Shown in pieces: positions 22,370-29,549 of a stretch of DNA of 29,549 nt (position 1 is the stretch's first letter; each line of letters starts with the position of its first letter). The stretch lies in the NCBI GenBank assembly GCA_964580405.1, contig CAZOKM010000012.1, positions 1 to 29,549 on the forward strand. The letters are read 5' to 3'. This stretch comes from JAGTRI01 sp964580405. GTDB taxonomy: Archaea > Thermoproteota > Bathyarchaeia > Bathyarchaeales > DTEX01. A program made the position numbers and the translations under genes. The notes under the pieces were generated by a model. That model was not told the origin of the DNA. It saw nothing but the letters and a program-made list of their open reading frames with translations, and did no database searches.

Positions 22370-22800
22370 GTGAAACCGAGAAAGTCGAAATCACCGCCCA
22401 AGTGGAGGTTAACCCCACGGAAGACCCGGACAAGGTCCAAGTCGCGGTCCAAAGGGTTCTCGGACCTTTCCCCCTCGAAAAAACGGAGATTGCCGACCGA
22501 ATATACCTCAAAGGCATCGCGAAGGGGCTTGAGCGACTTTCAGCCTTCCAAGAGCTTCTCAAGAAGGAGAGGATAAGGGACGCAGCCCGAAGGGTGCTCC
22601 TCAGGGGAATAACGGGAGACACGGTAACCTTCTTCCTGAACAAACAGGTCGCATACGTGGGGCACGTTTCGTTCTGTCAGCCCGAGGGGGAGTCGCCACT
22701 CGGACCAATCCGCGTCGAGGTCAGGTGCGGCAACTCGCGGAAGCTCGTCGAATGGCTGGCCCCGAGAACAGCAAAGTCACAGGAGAGTCAACGAAAATGA
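22366..22800 (+). CDS. UPF0201 family protein, predicted RNA-binding
   Basis: Product of 144 residues of an archaea-specific uncharacterised family. Landmarks are VEVNPTEDPDKVQVAV at the N-terminus, the middle IRDAARRVLLRGI, then FFLNKQVAYVGHVSF and SPLGPIRVEV. The fold is known to resemble an RNA-binding domain of the L5 kind, but no activity is established. It is linked by 4-base stop/start overlaps to UPF0200 upstream and the TIM-barrel isomerase downstream, so the three are likely made together. Confidence 0.85.
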   Translation: MSETEKVEITAQVEVNPTEDPDKVQVAVQRVLGPFPLEKTEIADRIYLKGIAKGLERLSAFQELLKKERIRDAARRVLLRGITGDTVTFFLNKQVAYVGHVSFCQPEGESPLGPIRVEVRCGNSRKLVEWLAPRTAKSQESQRK

Positions 22801-23579
22801 AGGTCGGATTGTCTACCCTATACCTCTTCGAGCTGCCCTTCGAGGACATGCTCAGAGAAGTCGAAACCATAGACGCGGACAGCGTCGAAATCGTGGACGA
22901 CGGGCGCCACTCGCTAGACGGAGCCCGCGTGAAACAGATAAAGCAGGTTATAAAGAGGAAGGGGTTAGCAACTTCGGTCCATGCACCCTTTATCGATGTC
23001 AACATCGCGCTGCCCAACGAAAAAGCCAGAGCAGCTGTCCTCACGAGGCTCAAGCGGTCGCTGCAGTTCACCAGCGAGCTAGGCTCAGGCTACTGGGTCT
23101 TCCACCCGGGGCTTTGGACGGGAAACAGCTACACGCAGCAGGACCTAGAATGGAAACTGAACCTTGAATCTGTCCGTGAACTGCTTTCGACGGCACAAAA
23201 ACTAGGCGTCAAGCCGACAGTCGAGAACGGGCTTCACCCGCTTCCATTCCTGTGCAAGACGGCGGACGACTTCGTGCGCTTCTACAAGAGCCTCGGCGAG
23301 ACCAGCCTGGGCGTGACGTTCGACCTTGGGCATGCGAACGTGAACGGGCAAATCGACGAAATCTTCCAGAAGATACCCGGAAGAATCGTCCACGCGCACC
23401 TGCACGACAACCACGGCGCGAGCGACGAGCACCTCGGCATCGGAGACGGCAACATCGACTGGCACAAAACCGTCGCAGAGTTCAAGAGAATCGACTTCAA
23501 GGGGACACTCGTCGTCGAATCCGCTAAAAACGCGAAAGAAAGCGTCCAGAATCTAAGGACACTATTGAACGAAATCTAG
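22797..23579 (+). CDS. Sugar phosphate isomerase/epimerase-like TIM barrel (AP endonuclease 2 superfamily)
   Basis: Product of 260 residues of the xylose isomerase-like TIM-barrel superfamily, which covers sugar isomerases, epimerases and endonuclease IV. Metal-binding positions are visible in order: TSVHAPFIDVN, VFHPGLWTG, PTVENG, GVTFDLGHAN, IVHAHLHDNHG and DEHLGIGDGNIDW, then TLVVESAKN. The pattern HLHDNHGxxDEH...GDGxIDW is typical of the sugar isomerase branch. ATG 22797 overlaps the UPF0201 stop; an upstream in-frame start at 22725 would lie inside that gene and is rejected. Substrate unknown. Its stop overlaps that of rnz (CTAG). Confidence 0.85.
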   Translation: MKVGLSTLYLFELPFEDMLREVETIDADSVEIVDDGRHSLDGARVKQIKQVIKRKGLATSVHAPFIDVNIALPNEKARAAVLTRLKRSLQFTSELGSGYWVFHPGLWTGNSYTQQDLEWKLNLESVRELLSTAQKLGVKPTVENGLHPLPFLCKTADDFVRFYKSLGETSLGVTFDLGHANVNGQIDEIFQKIPGRIVHAHLHDNHGASDEHLGIGDGNIDWHKTVAEFKRIDFKGTLVVESAKNAKESVQNLRTLLNEI

Positions 23580-24499
23580 GGTTCTTTCATCGGGACCTCA
23601 ATCCGCATGAAGTCCTCGGCAACAACGGTATTCGGAAAAATCTTCTTCGCCTCTTCGAGCAGAACCTTCGGGTCCCCGTAACGGGCGCTGATATGCGTCA
23701 AGACGAGGCGCTTAACCTTAGCCTTCCTCGCGACTAAAGCTGCTCCTCCGGGCGTCGAATGCAGGTCCTCCTCCGCCCTTTCTATGAGCTCCTCAGCGAA
23801 CGTGGCTTCGTGCACTAGAACGTCCGCGCCACGCGCCAATTTAGCTATGCCATCCGAGGGCTTCGTGTCTCCGACGACCACGATTTTCCTCCCAAGCCTA
23901 GGCGGATCCAGTACATCCAGCGGTTTGACTGCTCGCTCATTTGGCAGTTTCACCTTTTTGCCCTTCTGCAGTTTGTGCCACAGTGGTCCTTTGGGTACAC
24001 CAAGGGCAGCTGCCTTCTCGGGGTGGAATCTGCCTGCTCGCGGCTTCTCGACTAAAGCATAAGCTAGGGACGGCACCGAGTGCTCCGCCCACGCTGCGTG
24101 GACCTCGTACTCTTTCGTCTTCGTGACGAGTCCTTCGTTCTCCACTTCGCACGCCTCGATGGGGAAGCTGAGCGAGAACTCGACGGTGGAAACCATCGCC
24201 TCGATGAAGCCGATTACGCCTTTGGGTCCGAAGACCTGCAGGGGCTTGTCTCTTCCGAGCAGCGACATGGTTTGAAGCAGCCCAGGCAGCCCCAACACGT
24301 GGTCGCCGTGCATGTGGGTGACAAAAATTTTTGTTCTGCGGTTGAACCCCATCCTCGCCTGAATTATCTGCTTCTGGGTGCCCTCGCCGCAGTCGAAGAG
24401 GAACAGCTCGCCCTGCCGCTGGACAGCTACGCAGGAGAGCGCCCTCGTCGAAGTGGGGATGCTGGCGGCGGTCCCAAGAAACGTGATCTGCAGGCTCAT
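23576..24499 (-). CDS. rnz: Ribonuclease Z (tRNA 3' endonuclease)
   Basis: Zinc metallo-beta-lactamase enzyme that cuts pre-tRNA 3' trailers. The 307-residue short form begins ITFLGTAASIPT and has LFDCGEGTQKQI, the metal motif THMHGDH (H62, H64, D66, H67), VVGDTKPSDG, the HEATF motif and LTHISARYGD. The exosite arm lies near PRAGRFHPEKAAALGVPKGP. It is the third gene of a minus-strand run after HMG-CoA reductase and TrmG10, 9 bp from TrmG10, and works upstream of the CCA enzyme coded 2.5 kb away. Confidence 0.95.
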   Translation of the reverse strand: MSLQITFLGTAASIPTSTRALSCVAVQRQGELFLFDCGEGTQKQIIQARMGFNRRTKIFVTHMHGDHVLGLPGLLQTMSLLGRDKPLQVFGPKGVIGFIEAMVSTVEFSLSFPIEACEVENEGLVTKTKEYEVHAAWAEHSVPSLAYALVEKPRAGRFHPEKAAALGVPKGPLWHKLQKGKKVKLPNERAVKPLDVLDPPRLGRKIVVVGDTKPSDGIAKLARGADVLVHEATFAEELIERAEEDLHSTPGGAALVARKAKVKRLVLTHISARYGDPKVLLEEAKKIFPNTVVAEDFMRIEVPMKEP

Positions 24500-24508
24500 C
24501 TGGACGGG

Positions 24509-25555
24509 TCACCTCGGCAGCTCGAACACGGCGACTTCGCGGGTCAGGCTGCGGTGGATATAAATCAAATGTGACTCGACGTGCTTAAAGCCTAATCGCT
24601 CCCCGATTTCCCTGATGTTAACGGTTTCGGGAGCCGCCACGCACATCCTACGCCCCCTTTTAACTAAATTAGCAGCAATCGAAAGGAAGCCTTCGAACAC
24701 CTCCCGCCTCCCAAGCCCCATAGTCGACGCCGAGATGCCGTATGGAGGGTCAGTTACAATGCAGTCAACCATTCCGTCAAGGAGCGGAAGGCACTTAGCG
24801 TCCGCAACCACCAGCCCCTCAAAGCCTTGGTCGAACCTTGAAAGATTCCTGAGGCTCCCCCTCACCATGGACCTCAGAACGTCGAACCCCAGTACTTTAC
24901 AGCCTATTAAGCTGGCTTCGATGAGGTAGCTCCCGGTCCCGCAGAAAGGGTCAACGACGACGTCCCCGCTTCTGGGCTGAGCGAGGTTCACCATGCACCT
25001 TGCCAGCTTTGGCGGCATCTCCGCGGAATGGGTGAAGGCTTTCCCCTTGGACCCGCGCTTGATGAAGCTCTTCGCCCTGACCTCCGCCTTCATCAGCCCG
25101 AAGACGAATCTGTTTCCTGTCAATATTCCGATGAACGTCTTCTGCGGAGACCTGAGGTTGACCCTTACCCCCCCAACTTTGTTGAGTATTTTTTCGCCGA
25201 GTTCTCCCTCCAGCGTTTCCGTCTCGATACCGATTGAACTTCCCCTTATCCTTCTCACTCGGACGGCGAAGCTCTCGTTTTCATCAATGTATGGGGAGAA
25301 GTCGGCTTCTTCGACGCCTCGAAATATTTCATCCATTCCAGCCTTACAGTAGAACGCTTCGACGCCACAGACCCTCGTCATGGATGCCCTGCGCTGAACC
25401 GCCTCTATGCAGCTGATGTCGGAACGGACCCGGAAGACCTGCGGGAAACCGTCCAGAACCTCGTAGGTGAACCCTTCAGCCTCGAGGACCGCCTTGACCT
25501 CGGAGGAGGGGAGGGTCGGATGCTCTCCCGAAACGAGGAAGAAGACTGTGTCCAC
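24509..25555 (-). CDS. tRNA (guanine10-N2)-methyltransferase, TrmG10/Trm11 family
   Basis: SAM-dependent enzyme expected to methylate G10 of tRNA to m2G/m2,2G. The 348-residue protein has an N-terminal region with a THUMP domain (about residues 50-155), a linker, and a Rossmann methylase. Motif I is DPFCGTGSYLIEA at 202-214, with VLGFDV for the acidic ribose position, and motif IV is DPPYG at 269-273. The THUMP plus DPPYG layout is that of archaeal TrmG10. The start is GTG 25555. It lies 9 bp before rnz and 37 bp after HMG-CoA reductase, on the same strand. Confidence 0.9.
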   Translation of the reverse strand: MDTVFFLVSGEHPTLPSSEVKAVLEAEGFTYEVLDGFPQVFRVRSDISCIEAVQRRASMTRVCGVEAFYCKAGMDEIFRGVEEADFSPYIDENESFAVRVRRIRGSSIGIETETLEGELGEKILNKVGGVRVNLRSPQKTFIGILTGNRFVFGLMKAEVRAKSFIKRGSKGKAFTHSAEMPPKLARCMVNLAQPRSGDVVVDPFCGTGSYLIEASLIGCKVLGFDVLRSMVRGSLRNLSRFDQGFEGLVVADAKCLPLLDGMVDCIVTDPPYGISASTMGLGRREVFEGFLSIAANLVKRGRRMCVAAPETVNIREIGERLGFKHVESHLIYIHRSLTREVAVFELPR

Positions 25556-25592
25556 GATTTAGTCCTCTCTGACCAAATAATGTGTGCGATGT

Positions 25593-26876
25593 CTACTTGG
25601 CTTTGAGCCCTTCAAGAATCTCCTTCGCCCTGTCCATCCTGACCTTCTTCTCAGCCACCATCTTCTCCGCGACCAAATCGATGAAGTCCCCAGTGGCTCC
25701 TACCATGACGGCGATGTTCCGGGCGTGAAGCGACATGTGCCCCCTCTGGATTCCCTCGTGCGCCAGAGCCCTCAAAGCGCCGAGGTTCTGAGCCAAACCG
25801 ACCGCTGCCATGACCTCGCCGAGCTCGCGGGCTGACTTCACGCCTAGGATTTTCAGGGCGATTCGGGCGACGGGGTGCACCTTGGTGGCTCCGCCTATTG
25901 TGCCAATGGCCATCGGGAGCTCAATCGAGCCGACGAGGTCGCCGTTCTCGTTCTTCTCCCAAATCGAAAGCGGCATGTACCCCCCCGTCTTCGCGGCGTA
26001 GGCGTGAGCACCAGCCTCGACGGCTCGGTGGTCGTTACACGTAGCGATGACAACTCCGATAATACCATTTAGTATGCCCTTGTTGTGGGTCGCCGCTCTA
26101 TAGGGGTCTCCAGCTGCGAAGGCGTAGGCTTCGAGGATGCCGTCGATAACCTCTTCTCCACCTACTTCTTCTTTGCTGATTACGGTCCAAGCCCTAGCTA
26201 ATCTTTCCGTGGCAAGATTTGAGATGATTCTAAGGAAGACTTTGCCTCCCGTTATCCGTTCAATCATGGGGGCGACCGCCTCAGCCATCGTGTTGACGGC
26301 GTTTGCGCCCATCGCGTCGCCGCAGTTGACAAGCAGCTCCGTGATGACCATCTGACCGCGGGGTGTGTCTATGACCCTCACCTGAACGTCCTTGGCTCCG
26401 CCACCGACCGAAACAAGCAGGGGGTCTTGGTCGTTGGCCTTTTTGAGAATCTCGTCCTTTGCTTCGAGGACTGCCATCTTCGCCCTGTTCGGGTCGGGGA
26501 CCCTTACCGTCTGTATTTGTCCCCTCATGATGGGTTCGGTGCTACTAGTGTGGAACCCGCCCTTGCTTCTGGCCATCTTAGCGGCGTAGCTGGCGGCGGC
26601 GACGACGGAGGGCTCATCAATCGCCATCGGGATGAGGTAGTCCTTGCCATTGATCAGGAAGTTCACTGCTATACCGAGGGGCAGGGGGAAGGTGCTGATG
26701 ACGTTTTCGATCATGCGGTCGGCTAGGCCGAATTCGAGGCTACTTGTCGTCTTCAGGAGCCCTGTTTCCTCGTCGGTCAAGCCCGCGAACTCCTTGATGA
26801 CCTTCAGCCTGTCGTCTAGGCTGAGCCTGTAGAAGCCCGAAACCTGCGAAGACTTCACCAAATCGTTTCTCTCCAT
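25593..26876 (-). CDS. Hydroxymethylglutaryl-CoA reductase, class II type
   Basis: Makes mevalonate from HMG-CoA (or oxidises it in degradative bacteria). The 427-residue sequence follows the class II (bacterial) pattern: ENVISTFPLPLGIAVNFLINGKDY, MAIDEPSVVAAASYAAK, DAMGANAVNTMAEA, ATHNKGILNGI and a C-terminal GHMSLHARN. The catalytic residues are E88, K266, D282 and H380, close to the numbering in the Pseudomonas mevalonii enzyme. Class I archaeal HMGRs instead read PLATTEG. The cofactor may be NADH or NADPH. It is the likely entry to the isoprenoid pathway finished by the ipk-fni-idsA genes in this window. ATG 26876. Confidence 0.93.
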   Translation of the reverse strand: MERNDLVKSSQVSGFYRLSLDDRLKVIKEFAGLTDEETGLLKTTSSLEFGLADRMIENVISTFPLPLGIAVNFLINGKDYLIPMAIDEPSVVAAASYAAKMARSKGGFHTSSTEPIMRGQIQTVRVPDPNRAKMAVLEAKDEILKKANDQDPLLVSVGGGAKDVQVRVIDTPRGQMVITELLVNCGDAMGANAVNTMAEAVAPMIERITGGKVFLRIISNLATERLARAWTVISKEEVGGEEVIDGILEAYAFAAGDPYRAATHNKGILNGIIGVVIATCNDHRAVEAGAHAYAAKTGGYMPLSIWEKNENGDLVGSIELPMAIGTIGGATKVHPVARIALKILGVKSARELGEVMAAVGLAQNLGALRALAHEGIQRGHMSLHARNIAVMVGATGDFIDLVAEKMVAEKKVRMDRAKEILEGLKAK

Positions 26877-26900
26877 GCCTCAGACAGAATTATGCTTGGA

Positions 26901-26911
26901 GTATTTTTATG
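26901..26911 (+). promoter_or_regulatory. TATA-like element for the zinc-ribbon gene
   Basis: GTATTTTTATG in the gap between HMG-CoA reductase and the zinc-ribbon gene, about 100 bp before the chosen start. Confidence 0.35.
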
Positions 26912-27011
26912 GCTCATGGCATATGAAACTATCGAATCTCGCTGAAAACGGACACAAATTTTCAGAAAAGTTTAGAAGAAGATGTGCACTCAATTCAGTG
27001 AGCGAAAGGAT

Positions 27012-27545
27012 ATGTTCTGTCCGAACTGCGGAAAGGAAATCGGCGAAGCCACGAACTTCTGCCAGTACTGCGGGTACAGAATGGGTTCCGCGCAGACCCC
27101 AACGGTCGAGGACCCAATCCAGAGCGTCATGATCCGGCGCATAGACGGCTTGAAGAACAGGGACGCGGACGCCATCGCAGGCACCGTCCTCAAGGAGAAG
27201 TACACGAAGTTTGACGATTGGCCGCCCTACGAGCTGCAGGAGTCCGAGGCGCTTGCGAGCGAAGCCAAGGCTCTGAAGGCGCTCAAGGAGTACGAGTACG
27301 AGACGAGGTCGTGGAAGACCACCGTTTTCGGGGACTCTGCCATCGTAACGTTCTTAATCAGGTACCGGGGCAAGATGCGGGATCTCGACTTCTACGTGCA
27401 GTCGCGTGTAACCGCTTTCCTGACTAAAGTTGACGGAGAATGGAAGCTCGTCCACGAGCACTGGTCGCGCATCCCACCGCAAATACCGGGTCAACCTTCC
27501 AACGCAGGGAAAGATAGCCAAAAAAACGGGCCTATAGTCGTCTAG
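27012..27545 (+). CDS. Zinc-ribbon protein with NTF2/SnoaL-like domain
   Basis: Product of 177 residues from ATG 27012. The start is chosen because MFCPNCGKEI begins a zinc ribbon; an in-frame ATG at 26982 would add ten residues. The ribbon CPNCGKEIGEATNFCQYCG has two CxxC pairs. After a short linker comes a domain of about 120 residues that opens with a helix (SVMIRRIDGLKNRDADAIAGTV) and ends with VDGEWKLVHEHWSRIP, a pattern typical of NTF2/SnoaL-like cone folds. The role is unknown; such domains often bind small ligands or dimerise. The stop shares CTAG with the convergent gene. Confidence 0.7.
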   Translation: MFCPNCGKEIGEATNFCQYCGYRMGSAQTPTVEDPIQSVMIRRIDGLKNRDADAIAGTVLKEKYTKFDDWPPYELQESEALASEAKALKALKEYEYETRSWKTTVFGDSAIVTFLIRYRGKMRDLDFYVQSRVTAFLTKVDGEWKLVHEHWSRIPPQIPGQPSNAGKDSQKNGPIVV

Positions 27546-27934
27546 ATTGTGCCCTTATACTCTTTTCCGTCCTCACCCTTCTTTTCTTTGCTTGACAGCG
27601 GAATCGGTGGGGGAGTCGTCGCCATCGCCCAGCCTATCCACGCGACGACGACGAGGAAGAGTAAAACGAAAATCATCACGGGAATAAGCAAAGCCCAGTC
27701 GCTTATCGTCCTGCCCAGAAACGTGATGTCCGTGGGGGAGAGGAAGAGCGCCCAGACGTAGAGAACCATCGTCGCGAAGCTCAGTACTAGAAGAAGTCGT
27801 CCCTGCGTGACATCCCGCAACGCCACAAACCTCTGATTGATGATGACTGAGCCAAACTTAAGACTTTCGAGCCCCGCACAGAACAGTTTGAACGCCTGCA
27901 ATTGTAGAGCTGGATTGCAAAAAACATAATACAC
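27542..27934 (-). CDS. Small membrane protein, two predicted helices
   Basis: Up to 130 residues, not recognised. It has two hydrophobic helices (LLLVLSFATMVLYVWALFL and a second LLIPVMIFVLLFLVVVAWIGWAM) and a charged tail KEKKGEDGKEYKGTI. The start is uncertain: the first codons coincide with a TATA-like GTATTATGT on this strand, so translation may begin at GTG 27826 or TTG 27820, where AGAGG lies just upstream. Both leave the two helices intact. It converges on the zinc-ribbon gene with a shared CTAG and diverges from the next small gene. Confidence 0.55.
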   Translation of the reverse strand: MYYVFCNPALQLQAFKLFCAGLESLKFGSVIINQRFVALRDVTQGRLLLVLSFATMVLYVWALFLSPTDITFLGRTISDWALLIPVMIFVLLFLVVVAWIGWAMATTPPPIPLSSKEKKGEDGKEYKGTI

Positions 27935-27966
27935 TCATGCCCTTTATTCAGGAAAAAGTGAAATGA

Positions 27967-28266
27967 ATGAAAGAAACGACGAGGAAGCTTCAGGGAACCG
28001 CGGTCAACGTGACCAAAACAGGCGAATCAGCGACGGACGACGAAGGGGATAAATGGGAAAAATGCGTCTTCACGGTTGAGCTGACAAACTTTTCGAAACG
28101 CACCCCGAACGAGGTTCTGCCTGAAGGCGTTAAAGGAAAAAGGATTAAACTCGTCCGCTTCTGCTGCTTCGACTGGCACCTCAAGCTCGGGGTCAAGAAG
28201 ACGTTGGACTCTGACGAAACGGAAGCCGTGCTGGTTGGGAGACCGACTGAATCAGTATACTGGTGA
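27967..28266 (+). CDS. Small hypothetical protein
   Basis: Product of 99 residues, not recognised. It has a charged N-terminus (MKETTRKLQGTAVNV), alternating hydrophobic positions typical of beta strands (KCVFTVELTNF, KRIKLVRFCCFDWHLKLG, TEAVLVGRPTES), and no membrane segment. ATG 27967 is preferred to the out-of-frame ATG at 27963. Codon use matches the neighbours and the frame is uninterrupted, which supports a real gene, but no function can be read. The gap after it, 28267-28493, holds little beyond the cdvB promoter. Confidence 0.55.
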   Translation: MKETTRKLQGTAVNVTKTGESATDDEGDKWEKCVFTVELTNFSKRTPNEVLPEGVKGKRIKLVRFCCFDWHLKLGVKKTLDSDETEAVLVGRPTESVYW

Positions 28267-28413
28267 ATAGTTAGTAGATTTAATTAGCTTTTTAATGTGT
28301 AGCAAGAGCTAGTTGTATCCATTTTTATGTCTATTGAATTATCATTCATGCTACCTTTTTGCTTCTGAAATGATTAAAACCCTAGTATGGGTACTCAGCG
28401 ACGACTATACCAG

Positions 28414-28422
28414 CATATATAG
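28414..28422 (+). promoter_or_regulatory. TATA box for cdvB
   Basis: CATATATAG, followed by GG and preceded by ACTATACCAG, about 72-80 bp before the cdvB start; the 11-base core is identical to that of the L7Ae promoter. Confidence 0.55.
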
Positions 28423-28493
28423 GGTGATATTCTCAGCATAATAACAAGGTTCTAATCCACAATGGTGGTCCCTCTACTCAGAGGTGTAGAGCA

Positions 28494-29138
28494 TTGTCTA
28501 AATTCTCCAAACGATGGGAGGAAAAAGACCGAAGCGGCATAACGGGAGTCATAAAGCCCTCCGCGCCGTTGAGGTCGAAGATCGAACTCGCCATCAGACG
28601 GATCGAAGCCCAAGTGCAGTATCTCGAGAGCTCTCTCAACAGATTCACCGACAGAGACAAGTACCTCTTCTCAAAAGTGGTCGACGCCTACTCAAAGAAC
28701 CAGATACAGAGAGCCAACGTCTTCGCCAACGAACTAGCGGAACTGCGGAAGATGGCAAACTTCATGATGAACGCCCAGCTCGCCCTCGAAAGAGTCGTTT
28801 TGAGGCTAAGGACAGTAACCCAGCTCGGCAACGCCGTTGTAAGCTTGGCACCGGCTGCTCAAGTCTTGCAGAGCGTCAGGTCGGGAATCTCGGGCATACT
28901 GCCTAACGCTGAGAAAGAACTCGAATCGGTGGGTATGATGCTGAACGACATCATGATAGAGGCTGGTCAAACCGCTGGAATATCGCCAGACTTTGAAGTA
29001 GCAAGCGAGGATGCGAGAAAGATACTGAACGAAGCCTCGTCAGTCGCAGAACAGAGAATGAAGGAGAAGTTCCCTGAGCTCCCAGCGTTGAAGCAACCAG
29101 AGACATTCGCACAAGACTCAGGATTCTCCCAATACTAA
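28494..29138 (+). CDS. cdvB: CdvB-type ESCRT-III (Snf7 family) protein
   Basis: Archaeal ESCRT-III homologue that polymerises on membranes for constriction in cell division or vesicle budding. The 214-residue product has a basic N-terminal helix (KPSAPLRSKIELAIRRIEAQVQYLESSL), long charged helices around residues 50-115, and an AAQVLQSVRSGISGILPNAEKELESVGMMLNDIMIEAG segment, the Snf7 layout. The tail has a proline-rich KFPELPALKQPE (192-203) that resembles a MIM2 motif for the Vps4/CdvC ATPase. The start is TTG 28494, with GAGGTG 7 bases upstream. It is followed 46 bp later by a CdvA-like gene. Confidence 0.88.
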   Translation: MSKFSKRWEEKDRSGITGVIKPSAPLRSKIELAIRRIEAQVQYLESSLNRFTDRDKYLFSKVVDAYSKNQIQRANVFANELAELRKMANFMMNAQLALERVVLRLRTVTQLGNAVVSLAPAAQVLQSVRSGISGILPNAEKELESVGMMLNDIMIEAGQTAGISPDFEVASEDARKILNEASSVAEQRMKEKFPELPALKQPETFAQDSGFSQY

Positions 29139-29184
29139 AAGAGCGAGATCCATACCCCCATTTGAAAGAATGAGAAGAAAAAAC

Positions 29185-29549
29185 ATGAGCGAAAATTTCA
29201 ACGCCCCGGGGCTTGTCGGTAAGAACGTGAAAGACACTGGAAGGATAGTGTCGTTCCTCATCGATCCCTCAGGCCAAACGAAGGAGGCGCTGGTCGAAAA
29301 CGGCAACGGCCAACTCGTCAGGTATCCCGTCAGCCTCCTCAAAGTCGGCAGAGACGAAGTCTCGGTGGTTTCCGACCTCGACAAGAAGATCGAGACCATC
29401 TCCGAGCAGCTGCCGACGATGAGGAAGAAGAAGAAAATCCTCGACAAACTAGCCGAAAGCAAGGTGATTCCGTCAGGAATCCACGAAAGTATAAGCAGAG
29501 AATTCGACAAGACCCTCAAGGACTTGAAGAACGAAGCCCAAATAATCCT
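29185..29549 (+). CDS. CdvA-like protein, PRC-barrel plus coiled coil, truncated by window edge
   Basis: The frame is open to the end of the window (about 121 residues) with no stop. Residues about 7-60 form a PRC-barrel-like domain (LVGKNVKDTGRIVSFLIDPSGQTKEALVENG ... VRYPVSLLKVGRDEVSVVSD). This is followed by a charged, probably coiled-coil stretch (KKIETISEQLPTMRKKKKILDKLAESK ... FDKTLKDLKNEAQ). That combination is characteristic of CdvA, which recruits CdvB to membranes. Start ATG 29185, or ATG 29170 in the same frame. Position directly after cdvB supports the call; the missing C-terminus prevents certainty. Confidence 0.7.
   Translation, partial: MSENFNAPGLVGKNVKDTGRIVSFLIDPSGQTKEALVENGNGQLVRYPVSLLKVGRDEVSVVSDLDKKIETISEQLPTMRKKKKILDKLAESKVIPSGIHESISREFDKTLKDLKNEAQII

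Overview
The window looks like a piece of an archaeal chromosome. Supporting genes are archaeal ribosomal proteins (eL18, L7Ae, eS28, eL24, eL38), RNA polymerase subunits D and N, isopentenyl phosphate kinase with type 2 IPP isomerase, a class I CCA-adding enzyme, an archaeal TrmG10 methylase, UPF0200/UPF0201 proteins and an ESCRT-III (CdvB) protein. Moderate G+C, eL38 and CdvB fit a TACK-related lineage such as Bathyarchaeia. That placement is inference, because there is no rRNA marker here. Non-ATG starts (TTG, GTG) are very common. No tRNA, rRNA, CRISPR array, transposase or integrase was found.

Layout. 1-981: 3' part of a zinc alcohol/polyol dehydrogenase cut by the window edge. 1269-12001: one long plus-strand block, uS13-uS4-uS11-RpoD-eL18-uL13-uS9-RpoN-enolase-uS2, then isoprenoid genes (IPK, IDI-2, prenyl synthase) and glutamyl-tRNA synthetase. 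This is the classical archaeal order, but rpoK and mevalonate kinase are missing from their usual slots. rpoN has no ATG/GTG/TTG at its conserved N-terminus and seems to start with ACG. 12065-13318: a NifU-like protein, then L7Ae-eS28-eL24.

13319-17241 is an accessory, more A+T-rich stretch: a repeat-bearing intergenic region, a secreted PsbP-like protein with a C-terminal anchor, a shortened Pelota/eRF1-like protein on the minus strand, a secreted two-domain Ig-like protein, and a membrane-anchored winged-helix protein. 17242-18438 is a URO-D-fold protein of the kind used in methyl transfer.

18690-26876 is rich in RNA-processing genes. eL38 is followed by a minus-strand thpR-cca-kinase operon, a plus-strand operon of UPF0200-UPF0201-TIM-barrel isomerase joined by stop/start overlaps, and a minus-strand run of HMG-CoA reductase, TrmG10 and RNase Z. 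The HMG-CoA reductase is of the bacterial class II type. After some small unassigned genes (27012-28266), the window ends in cdvB and the start of a CdvA-like PRC-barrel/coiled-coil gene, a probable membrane-remodelling or cell-division locus.

The genes cooperate in three themes: translation and transcription, archaeal lipid precursor synthesis (HMG-CoA reductase, IPK, IDI-2, prenyl synthase), and tRNA maturation (RNase Z, CCA enzyme, TrmG10, ThpR).
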